A stretch of DNA of 14,687 bases from Planctomycetota bacterium (GTDB taxonomy: Bacteria; Planctomycetota; Phycisphaerae; WQYP01), in contig JAKBAC010000079.1 in NCBI GenBank assembly GCA_021809365.1, positions 1 through 14,687 of the forward strand. Reading direction: 5' to 3'. Below the pieces are notes generated by a model that had not been told where the DNA came from, did no database searches, and saw only the letters and a program-made list of their open reading frames with translations. Positions 1 to 6,714 of this stretch are shown here, piece by piece (position 1 is the stretch's first letter; each line of letters starts with the position of its first letter). The translations under genes were made by a program, and so were the position numbers.

Positions 1-115
1 ATCCTTTTATTAAATCCATGGTCTTAAATCCGTGGCCCAGAATGGCCGTGCTGTCGGCCTTCAGCCAATTGGACAGAATGCTCGCATACACCCTGCGGAA
101 GTCTGTTGTATAAAG
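1..115 (-). pseudogene. 3'-terminal fragment of a DUF1501 gene (duplicate of the end of the gene at 2432-3730)
   Basis: Bases 1-110 align without gaps to 2434-2543, the last coding part of the intact DUF1501 gene, with only six mismatches (positions 5, 92, 101, 104, 107, 110). Read on the minus strand it encodes about 37 residues ending in the same TMDLIKG tail. The stop codon falls at or just beyond the window edge. Upstream in this frame a TAA at 116-118 closes the reading frame, so this is a fragment and not a gene. All six mismatches fall on third codon positions; five are silent or lie at the edge of the match, and one changes Ser to Arg (FRRVYAS against FRSVYAS). The copy has therefore diverged as coding DNA, and may derive from a homologous gene instead of a fresh duplication. 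It begins 7 bases beyond the stop of the NotI-type endonuclease and marks the left edge of that island. Confidence 0.85.
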
Positions 116-121
116 TTACCA

Positions 122-967
122 TCACCGCAGTTCAAAAAGTGTTCTGTCAGAAATCTTAGCTTCGAGCTGGCGGAGAATATCCGCCAGTTCCAGGCGCGGG
201 TTCGCCTGCAAACCCAGGCATTGCGCAACGCCCGCTGTATCGGTGCTTAATCGCGCGGCCAATGCCATTTTGTATGATCCATCCTCTTTCCCTAGATTAT
301 AAGCGTGTATCTGCATGGAATCCCCCAGTTTGGCGGGATGCATGTGGCCAAATCGGAACTCACGCTGCATGTATCGCAGCAAGTAATCCTGCATAACCAG
401 TACGAGATGCTTGTTGATGTATTCGAATGTTTGAATCTTATGGTGCATTTGTACGAGAGTTGTTTTGGCTGTCATCTTCCAGTTTATGCCGAACTTCTTG
501 GCCGATGACGCGTCTCGGGCCCCAACTGCAATGCCCATGGTCTTCAAGAAGCGCTGTCTCTCAGGCCATACCGTGCCCGTGGTATCCATTGACTGTAACT
601 CAATAGCAACAAAATCGTGAACTTTTCTTCCATTTACCGAAGCTAACACAAAGTCGACGTTTCCGCCGGGAATCGATATCTCCCGTAGAATATGCATCTC
701 GTTACCGGGAGTATGATTTGTAAGCAAGTGCAGGCAATCCATAAATATCTGGTGCCGCTCGAGCAAGCGGTTCGGACACACAATGATCGGCACTTGTTGC
801 CTACCGCAACTTAACGTACATGTCCCTATCGCCACACTGGGCCGGCTTTTCCGAACTTTGATACAGGACCCGCGCAGGTATGGACAGCCCTGCGCCTGCA
901 CCAGTGATTTCCAATCCGCGTTCCGACTTACAGTCGAGATGCCGAATAACTCAACTATTTTGCTCAT
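122..967 (-). CDS. NotI-family type II restriction endonuclease
   Basis: Cuts DNA at a specific, probably GC-rich site; it is the toxic half of a type II R-M system. The 281-residue product has the features I associate with R.NotI relatives. A Cys-rich N-terminal part (C28, C35, C50, C54, C64) could hold the structural iron known from R.NotI. A PD-(D/E)xK core follows, with D105 in GGNVDF and a Gln variant of the last catalytic residue, E123-L-Q125, then the family-like stretch DTTGTVWPERQR. I chose the ATG at 967 because it forms a 4-base ATGA overlap with the stop of the methyltransferase upstream. A GTG at 979 would add four residues. The overlap implies translational coupling, so methylase is made first. 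No controller gene is visible. The exact recognition site cannot be read from the sequence. Family confidence is high and specificity is open. Confidence 0.85.
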   Translation of the reverse strand: MSKIVELFGISTVSRNADWKSLVQAQGCPYLRGSCIKVRKSRPSVAIGTCTLSCGRQQVPIIVCPNRLLERHQIFMDCLHLLTNHTPGNEMHILREISIPGGNVDFVLASVNGRKVHDFVAIELQSMDTTGTVWPERQRFLKTMGIAVGARDASSAKKFGINWKMTAKTTLVQMHHKIQTFEYINKHLVLVMQDYLLRYMQREFRFGHMHPAKLGDSMQIHAYNLGKEDGSYKMALAARLSTDTAGVAQCLGLQANPRLELADILRQLEAKISDRTLFELR

Positions 968-2079
968 GGCCGAACACACCGATTATGAGCAGTCCGGAGA
1001 TACTCCGTGGAAATGTCAATGCCAACGGACTTTCGCCCAAATTGGTACGCAACCAGATTTGTGGTCCCGGTACCACAGAATGGATCGAGCACGATACCAT
1101 CCTGAGGGCATGTGGCCAGGATCGGGATTTTGCACAGGTCTTCCGGATACGGCGCATAATGGCCGGGGCGATCATGCGTATCTTCCGGGATGATGTCCCA
1201 GACATCCGAAGGTTTACTTCCCTTGGGATGGTATTTGAGGAAATAGAACCCCCGGTCGCGCAATTCTTTGGCGCGACCGGAAAGTATCTCCGAGTCGCTG
1301 TGCGTCGCGCGCTGCTGCCGCCGAATTACCATCCGGAAATCGGCTAGCTCGCGGCGCTCTATTTGCATAAGAATTTCATCCAGTGCGATAAAGGCGTTGC
1401 GTTTTTCTTCCGCGGTAAGATCAGTGGAAATCTCAATTTGCCGCCGATATCGAACGCCACTTACGCCGGTCGCTGAAATCACCGCACCGTTTACGACCCT
1501 TGCCCGCCTGGGACTGCTTCGGACTGCATCAGCATCAAAATAATAGTTATGGGATTTTACAAAATAGAATACCGGCTCATGGAGATTCCGCAGTTTATCT
1601 AAAGCATTATCCGGGGAACCTTTAACTTTGTTCCAAACCACCTGATTGCGTAGAATCCACCTCTGCTGATCGCACATGCTGATAGCCAGACGCCAGGGAA
1701 TGCCCAGCAATTGCTTATTTTGGTAGCTGTCCCCAATATTGAGCCAGAAAGATCCACTTTTTTTAAGCACGCGATACACCTCTGCAGTTACGCCCAGCAG
1801 ATTCTCAATAAACTCCCTGTAATTGTCCTCCAACCCCATTCCACCGTTTTCGTATTGCCGCTTGTTCCAATACGGCGGGCTGGTCATACAACAATCAACC
1901 GATTCACCGGGCAGCTCACGAAGAACGGCGATGGCGTCCCCTCCGAAAAAAATGGGTTGCGCTGTGCTCCGACAGCGATATTCCGCGAAAGCGTCAGCAT
2001 GCGAGCGGATGAAAATCGGTGGCGTCTCGTACCCTTCGCCGTCAAAAAGCCGACCCAAATTGGATGCTGCGATTGTCAT
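964..2079 (-). CDS. Site-specific DNA methyltransferase, SPPY type (probably N4-cytosine), partner of the NotI-like endonuclease
   Basis: Transfers a methyl group from S-adenosylmethionine to an exocyclic amino group in DNA, protecting host sites from the adjacent endonuclease. The 371-residue protein has the beta-class motif order. Catalytic motif IV, TSPPY, is at residues 66-70, followed by target-recognition sequence. The SAM-binding motif I, DPFCGTGTT, is at 332-340, then GIDIS near the C-terminus. SPPY, as opposed to DPPY, favours N4-cytosine as the product, which fits my recollection that M.NotI is an N4-cytosine enzyme. The start ATG at 2079 has no good Shine-Dalgarno sequence. A TATGAT box on the minus strand (2088-2093) lies only nine bases upstream, so if it is the -10 the transcript would be nearly leaderless; no convincing -35 is visible. 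The stop overlaps the endonuclease start by four bases. Confidence 0.88.
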   Translation of the reverse strand: MTIAASNLGRLFDGEGYETPPIFIRSHADAFAEYRCRSTAQPIFFGGDAIAVLRELPGESVDCCMTSPPYWNKRQYENGGMGLEDNYREFIENLLGVTAEVYRVLKKSGSFWLNIGDSYQNKQLLGIPWRLAISMCDQQRWILRNQVVWNKVKGSPDNALDKLRNLHEPVFYFVKSHNYYFDADAVRSSPRRARVVNGAVISATGVSGVRYRRQIEISTDLTAEEKRNAFIALDEILMQIERRELADFRMVIRRQQRATHSDSEILSGRAKELRDRGFYFLKYHPKGSKPSDVWDIIPEDTHDRPGHYAPYPEDLCKIPILATCPQDGIVLDPFCGTGTTNLVAYQFGRKSVGIDISTEYLRTAHNRCVRP

Positions 2080-2120
2080 AGCTCTATATCATACCTTGAT
2101 CTTATCGTAGCAACACCCTC

Positions 2121-2137
2121 ATTAACCCCATGGTCTT
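2121..2137 (-). repeat. Short third copy of the DUF1501 3'-end core
   Basis: This stretch matches 15 of 17 bases of the DUF1501 gene end at 12-28 and 2445-2461 region, sharing the uninterrupted core CCATGGTCTT. On the minus strand it would read KTMG against KTMD of the gene. It lies between the methyltransferase start and the inverted-repeat element, where an old junction or recombination core might be expected. Similarity stops on both sides, so it could still be chance. Confidence 0.3.
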
Positions 2138-2147
2138 TTAGTGGGTG

Positions 2148-2379
2148 TGTGACAGTTTCTGCCAAGTGTACCCAAAGTGCTATATTCCAGCCATAATTGC
2201 GGGGTCGCGGGAAGTAAACGAATCTCTACATTGCGCGGATGATACGGATAGTCCTTGCGTCGCCGTCGTTCATTGGCGTATTCTGTGGTTTGCCCCGTTA
2301 TTTTTCTCCGGGAATCCCGGTGGGTTAAACCCACCGGCCAACATAACAGCGCGCGTATCCTTGGACAGAAACTGTCACA
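2148..2379. mobile_element. Candidate non-autonomous inverted-repeat element (MITE-like), about 232 bp
   Basis: The ends are inverted repeats. TGTGACAGTTTCTGCCAAG at the left (2148-2166) pairs with the right end (2360-2379), interrupted by one extra base. No protein that looks real is encoded between them; the longer open frames have no recognisable content. An internal 21-base palindrome lies at 2317-2337. I found no target-site duplication at the borders, so transposition is not demonstrated. The left end, extended outward to 2143, matches 17 of 20 bases of the terminal repeat of the element at 8837-9020, suggesting related families. Together with 2380-2433 it fills the otherwise gene-free stretch between the R-M pair and the DUF1501 gene. 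Confidence 0.45.
2317..2337. repeat. Perfect 10-bp-arm palindrome with one-base centre
   Basis: CCGGTGGGTT pairs perfectly with AACCCACCGG around a single central A. It lies inside the 2148-2379 element. It could be a protein-binding operator, a folded tip of the element or a short dispersed palindrome. There is no T-tract to make it a normal terminator. Confidence 0.6.
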
Positions 2380-2431
2380 GGCTGGCGGCGCATTTTCCCA
2401 TTCCTCGGGCGCGGCAATACATCCGACGGGC

Positions 2432-3730
2432 TTATCCCTTTATTAAATCCATGGTCTTAAATCCGTGGCCCAGAATGGCCGTGCTGTCGGCCTTCAGCCA
2501 ATTGGACAGAATGCTCGCATACACGCTGCGGAAATCCGTGGTGAATTTCAAGTCACCCAATTGCAGATGTTCCTTCGCCAGCGACGGCTGCGCGCCGATG
2601 AGTCCGGCCTTGATCCCACCGCCAAAAATGAACATCGGCGCGGCGGTACCGTGATCTGTTCCCAGACTGGCATTTTCCGCCACCCGTCGGCCAAATTCGG
2701 AAAATGTCACCACCATGGTTTTCTGATGCAGGCCCTGCGCTTTAAGATCGCGCATGAAAGCGCTTAGACCGTCGGAAATTTCGGCCATCAGCGTGTCGTG
2801 CGTCCTCTGCTGTTGGGCGTGAGTGTCAAAGCCACCCATGGAAACGTAATAAATGCGCGTGGGCAGATTGGAGGCAATCATCTTGGCCACCAGGCTTAAT
2901 GATTTAGCCAGAGGTGAAGCGGGGTAGGTGACATGGTTTTGCGCTTTATCCACCGCGCCACGCACATCCCGCCCGGAGATTTCCGCATCCAACGCGGTGC
3001 GCTGCAGAAAGTCCAGTTCCTGATTAGCGCAGAGCGGGCAGGCGGCATGATGCGGGCCGATGCCGTTGATGGTGCGATACACATCTCTAAGCTGATGATG
3101 CGTTTTATCACCGCCGCGGCCCGGCAGCCATTGGAATTGTTCCGGTGTTTGAAATGACACGGGCTGAAATATTTTTCCGCTCAACGCCAGCGGCGAAAGC
3201 GGGCCGATACTGATGCCGGCATCGGGAGGCGGCGGTGCCTGTCCGGCACACTGGGCGTCAAAATAGCGGCCCAGCCAGCCGCGTTTACCGATCTTCGTCG
3301 GCTCGCCGGTTTCCCATATTGCCGTGGACCTGAAATGCGAGCGATTCGGATTGGGATATCCAACGCCCAGAATCACCCCCATTTCACCGGCATCATAAAG
3401 TTCCTTCATCCCTTTCATGGCCGGGTGCAGGGCCAGGGAATTTCCCAGCGGCAACAGTTTTTCGGTGATGGCCAAATGCGGCCGTGCCCGGCGATAATCG
3501 TCATTATCCATCGGAATCACCGTGGACAACCCATCATTGCCTCCGCCAAACTGCACCACCACCAGCACTCGTTCGTCCCCGCGCCCGGCAGCCCCCTGCG
3601 TCAAGGGATGATCGGCGGGATTGTTGAGCGCGAAGGCTGTGCGCCCAAGAAACGCCGGCAACGTTGAAGCCGCGGATAGTATCGTCAACCCGCGCGTTAC
3701 AAAAGCCCGACGTGTATGCAGCGTATCCAT
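2432..3730 (-). CDS. DUF1501 family protein, exported (alkaline-phosphatase-like fold family)
   Basis: A 432-residue DUF1501 protein; the biochemical role of the family is not established. The N-terminus TRRAF followed by a hydrophobic stretch ending in FLGRTAFA looks like a twin-arginine export signal, so it probably acts in the periplasm. Family landmarks are FGGGNDGL (from 61), GGFDTH (299-304), TFSEFGR (342-348), GTDHG (357-361) and TDFRSVYAS near the end, with length typical of the family. I chose the ATG at 3730 because GAGG lies eight bases upstream; a GTG at 3739 is the alternative. The gene follows a DUF1800 gene on the same strand, a pairing very common in Planctomycetota and some other phyla, and is probably co-transcribed with it. 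Its 3' end is duplicated at 1-115, showing that DNA entered the chromosome exactly here without breaking the gene. Confidence 0.92.
   Translation of the reverse strand: MDTLHTRRAFVTRGLTILSAASTLPAFLGRTAFALNNPADHPLTQGAAGRGDERVLVVVQFGGGNDGLSTVIPMDNDDYRRARPHLAITEKLLPLGNSLALHPAMKGMKELYDAGEMGVILGVGYPNPNRSHFRSTAIWETGEPTKIGKRGWLGRYFDAQCAGQAPPPPDAGISIGPLSPLALSGKIFQPVSFQTPEQFQWLPGRGGDKTHHQLRDVYRTINGIGPHHAACPLCANQELDFLQRTALDAEISGRDVRGAVDKAQNHVTYPASPLAKSLSLVAKMIASNLPTRIYYVSMGGFDTHAQQQRTHDTLMAEISDGLSAFMRDLKAQGLHQKTMVVTFSEFGRRVAENASLGTDHGTAAPMFIFGGGIKAGLIGAQPSLAKEHLQLGDLKFTTDFRSVYASILSNWLKADSTAILGHGFKTMDLIKG
2434..2543 (-). repeat. Right copy of the approximately 110-bp direct repeat (3' end of the intact DUF1501 gene)
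   Basis: This is the in-gene copy of the repeat found at 1-110, in the same orientation. The central 86 bases (2439-2524) are identical to bases 6-91. Five of the six differences cluster in the outermost 19 bases next to the R-M island in the left copy. The two copies bracket about 2.3 kb carrying the NotI-type R-M pair and the inverted-repeat element. This is the arrangement left by integration into the 3' end of a gene that restores its reading frame. Confidence 0.85.
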
Positions 3731-3811
3731 AAGGTTCACCTCATAAAATGTTTGGCCCTGTCACCGATTCCCGGCTCTGCCATTGGTGGCGGCACGATGG
3801 CCATGTCGCGT

Positions 3812-3873
3812 TTAATCCTACAACGCTATCTGACTGGCCCGCGACGGCCAGTCAGATAGCGTTGTAGGATTAA
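3812..3873. repeat. Perfect 28-bp inverted repeat with 6-base loop between DUF1800 and DUF1501
   Basis: Arms 3812-3839 and 3846-3873 are perfectly complementary over 28 bases, with loop CGCGAC. The right arm contains the TAA stop of DUF1800 (3870-3872). There is no T-tract on either side, so it is not a standard intrinsic terminator. In RNA it would form a very stable stem. It may act as an mRNA-end stabiliser, attenuator or RNase III site that sets the DUF1800:DUF1501 ratio. Confidence 0.9.
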
Positions 3874-5396
3874 CACAACTGATACTCCGGCATGGCCATG
3901 ATAAGTTCCACCAGATCAAATAACCGCCAGCGCGTGGATCCATCCGCCGGATTTAACGGGCGGCCCTCCGCCGATTTGGACTGATTCAACGCGCAAATCA
4001 GCGCGTTGCGTTTCGCCGGCTCAATATTGTCCTGAATCAGGCGCATCACAAAATAATCCACGGCGGCATCCGTGGTGGCAATGCCCGAGCGCGCCAAGTC
4101 CAGCTCCGGCGAAAAACCCGGCTGAAACTCCGTAAAATCGGAAACTCCCGGCTGGTTCCCCGCCGCAGCGCGCAACATGGCGGGCCGCCGACCCGTTACC
4201 AGCGCGGCGGGCATGTCATAGCGGGCAAATAGCGTGCTGGTGTTGATCCACGCCCTCCCGTGGGGCCAACCACCAACATTTGGAGCCTCAAATAATTCCT
4301 GTCCCATGGATTTCATGCTATAAAGCATGCCATTGACATTGGGAGCCGGGACGTTCAAGGCCCGAAAACTCCCCGCCACCAGTTCCATGGGCGTTTTAAT
4401 TTTGCGGCGCATGACCGCATCGGAATAAAACCATCGGCTGGAAAACAGCTGCTCCAGAACCGGTGCCATGCGCCAATCGGATTGACGCAATTTCTGCGCC
4501 AAGGCATCGACGATTTCCGCGGGCGGATCATCGGATGTAAAAAAAGCGGAAAGTTTGAACGCAAAATGTTTGGCCGTTACGGGCTGTTGAAAAATGATGC
4601 GCACAATATCATCGCCATTGAAATTGCCGGTATGGCCGAGAAACGTTTTCTCGCCATCATCGTGCTGGAACGGACGGAACACGAACTGATCGCCGACAAA
4701 CGTCCAGCCGGTCCAGGCGCGGGCGGATTGCCGCACATCCTCTTCGGTGTAATTGCCGATACCCATGGTAAACAGCTCCATGAGTTCCCGCGCGTAGTTT
4801 TCGTTGGCGTGGCCCTTGCGGTTCTGATTGTTATTGAGGTACCGCAACATGGCCGGGTCTTTGCTGATATTAATTGTGAGCACTTTGGCGCTGCCGGTTG
4901 CGAATTTCCGGAACAACTGATTTTGCAGGTACATGTGATAGGCGTTATGAACGGATGAAAACGCGCTGACAAACAGCCCATGCCAAAACAGCGTCATTTT
5001 TTCTTCCAGCGGGCGTTTGCTTTGTACCATGCGATTGATCCACCAGCAGCGCATCTCCTGCATTTTGGAAAAGCCTGCCTGCGTGGCAAGCTGGAAATAT
5101 TCGCGCCGCTGTTTTTTTGACAGGGGCCGTAGAAATTGCCGGGCCTCCCGGAAGTTGGAAAACGGGCGGTGCGATAACGGCCCGAACTCCAGTGCGGGCA
5201 GATGATCGGGAATATCCTGAAAATACACGGTACTTTCAATGGCCTGATGCGGCCCCATGCGAACCAGCCGGTCAATATCCTCCGGCGTGCCGCCAAAACC
5301 CGCCCGGTTGAGCAGATGACTGGCGGTGCGCCAATTCCATGTAAACGACGGATCAGACCAGATAGGGGTCAGAAGCGATTGTGAAGCCGTGAGCAT
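3870..5396 (-). CDS. DUF1800 family protein
   Basis: A 508-residue DUF1800 protein of unknown biochemical function. Characteristic segments are HLLNRAGFG (27-35), the Trp-rich MTLFWHGLF (134-142) and NENYARELMELFTMG (198-212). The C-terminal half contains the usual NVGGWPHG segment and ends with a MPEYQ motif. No obvious signal peptide is present. The ATG at 5396 is supported by GGAG eight bases upstream. It is the first gene of the DUF1800-DUF1501 unit, separated from DUF1501 by about 140 bases with a long hairpin. The family pairing suggests the two products act together, perhaps on exported or surface material, but that is inference. No clear promoter is visible in the 181-bp gap upstream. 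Confidence 0.92.
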   Translation of the reverse strand: MLTASQSLLTPIWSDPSFTWNWRTASHLLNRAGFGGTPEDIDRLVRMGPHQAIESTVYFQDIPDHLPALEFGPLSHRPFSNFREARQFLRPLSKKQRREYFQLATQAGFSKMQEMRCWWINRMVQSKRPLEEKMTLFWHGLFVSAFSSVHNAYHMYLQNQLFRKFATGSAKVLTINISKDPAMLRYLNNNQNRKGHANENYARELMELFTMGIGNYTEEDVRQSARAWTGWTFVGDQFVFRPFQHDDGEKTFLGHTGNFNGDDIVRIIFQQPVTAKHFAFKLSAFFTSDDPPAEIVDALAQKLRQSDWRMAPVLEQLFSSRWFYSDAVMRRKIKTPMELVAGSFRALNVPAPNVNGMLYSMKSMGQELFEAPNVGGWPHGRAWINTSTLFARYDMPAALVTGRRPAMLRAAAGNQPGVSDFTEFQPGFSPELDLARSGIATTDAAVDYFVMRLIQDNIEPAKRNALICALNQSKSAEGRPLNPADGSTRWRLFDLVELIMAMPEYQLC

Positions 5397-5577
5397 GGCA
5401 GATACTCCGGAGATTCTGTAATCAATACGTCCGATACAATAAGCATCGGCACAATGTGCAAGCCTTCATCAGCAGGGATCGCGGCCCTTATTACGCCGCA
5501 TGACTACCGAGGCAGGCCTTGACAGGTAAACGCGCCAGGCCATGGGAAGTTACAGCTCGATACATTCGCAGCTCTTA

Positions 5578-6714
5578 TTATTCCGCACCCTCGGCAGTTT
5601 TCCGTAAGGCCAGAAAGGCCTCCTTGAGCGCATGGCTGACCGCGCTATCGGGTTCGCCCAGCAATAAATTCTGATAGGCATCTAAAAAATCCGTCCGTAA
5701 ACCATGGAATAGATGCAAGAAGTGTCGGAGAAACCCCAGGCAATCCAAGATGGCTATTTCAATTCCGCCAAGCTCATCGTATCGAGCTGCGGCATACTCT
5801 CCCACGTCGTTGGAAACTTTCTCGGTAGTGATGAAAATATAATTTTGAATTGTTCCTTCGTGGCCCTTGATTTTTTCTATTGCCTGGTTGATATCACCAA
5901 TTGTTACAGCTTTCATTTTCATTTCATAGGCAGTGATAACACCGGCGTCGTTAATCAGAGTCACTTCGATATCCCCTGCCGCACCGGTCCGCTTGTCAGC
6001 CGCATTGTGCGAATGCAGAGGATTTATCGTTTCGCCAAGTTTGGCTGATGCCGCCTGGTAGGCCGCGGCTACGATAAGCACTGGAATGCGTGACGCGTTC
6101 CTACATGCCAAGTGTTGGCTGATAAGGGCAACAATATCCTCCGCCGAAAGCGGCAACTTATCGCAGGTACGCCGAATATCCCGAACGAGATTCTGTACAG
6201 TAGCCCGTCGCTGCTCGCGCTCCATTATTAATAGTCGAATCACCTCATCCATCAACGCTTGGGTCTTGACGCGATTGGCCTGAACATCCTCGAAAATAAG
6301 CAATAGCGCCGCATACATCTCGGCTGGCCGGCCCTCAAGCTGAGTATTCGCTTTCAGGACAATATTCTTGGTTCGAAAGCCGGGAGTGAGGTATGCCGTT
6401 GTCGCATTGATCGGCAAATAATAAGGCCGCTCGGTCAGTGCTTGGATGTACCGTTCGTCATAGAACCGGCCGGAGTACAAATCATCACCTGTTTCGCCCG
6501 CAATTTCCGTATAAGGCTTGCGTATGTCGATGCGCGGGTTGTGCAGCTTCGCCAGCAATCCGGCGAGAAGTGCGCGCACGCCCGCACGGTTCTTCAGACA
6601 TAGGGCGACAATCTCAGCGCGATTGCGCATGGCGGCGTCGGCAATAAAGGTCCTGGCCTTGCGCTTGGCGGCTCGTTCGTATGATTCATTGAGTATCTTG
6701 AAACAAACTTCCAT
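5578..6714 (-). CDS. Type II restriction endonuclease, PD-(D/E)xK fold, probably SacI-like family
   Basis: Likely cleaves the site protected by the adenine methylase immediately upstream. The 378-residue product starts at the ATG at 6712-6714, which overlaps the 3' end of the methylase by 29 bases, so the two are probably translationally coupled. A longer in-frame start at 6852 would lie deep inside the methylase and lacks support. The N-terminal half carries KPYTEIAGETGDDLYSGR (67-84) and a segment with NATTAYLTPGFR (103-114), a pattern I associate tentatively with endonucleases grouped as SacI-like. The C-terminal half has a nuclease core, GDIEV with D248 and then YEMK with E264 and K266. 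The nuclease assignment rests on this motif plus the methylase neighbour. The family name is less certain, and the recognition site is unknown. Confidence 0.75.
   Translation of the reverse strand: MEVCFKILNESYERAAKRKARTFIADAAMRNRAEIVALCLKNRAGVRALLAGLLAKLHNPRIDIRKPYTEIAGETGDDLYSGRFYDERYIQALTERPYYLPINATTAYLTPGFRTKNIVLKANTQLEGRPAEMYAALLLIFEDVQANRVKTQALMDEVIRLLIMEREQRRATVQNLVRDIRRTCDKLPLSAEDIVALISQHLACRNASRIPVLIVAAAYQAASAKLGETINPLHSHNAADKRTGAAGDIEVTLINDAGVITAYEMKMKAVTIGDINQAIEKIKGHEGTIQNYIFITTEKVSNDVGEYAAARYDELGGIEIAILDCLGFLRHFLHLFHGLRTDFLDAYQNLLLGEPDSAVSHALKEAFLALRKTAEGAE

Noticed and set aside
2122..2334. Minus-strand open frame of about 70 codons in the gap before the DUF1501 gene
   Set aside because: It spans the inverted-repeat element and its palindrome, is rich in Arg from GC-rich antisense-like sequence, and matches no family pattern.
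3812..3873. Ordinary rho-independent terminator after DUF1800
   Set aside because: The stem is far longer than usual, has no T-tract on either strand and overlaps the stop codon, so it is listed as an inverted repeat instead.
5397..5577. Flanking repeats for the second R-M pair, to mirror those around the first
   Set aside because: I compared this gap by eye with 7646-7742 and saw no direct or inverted repeat of useful length.
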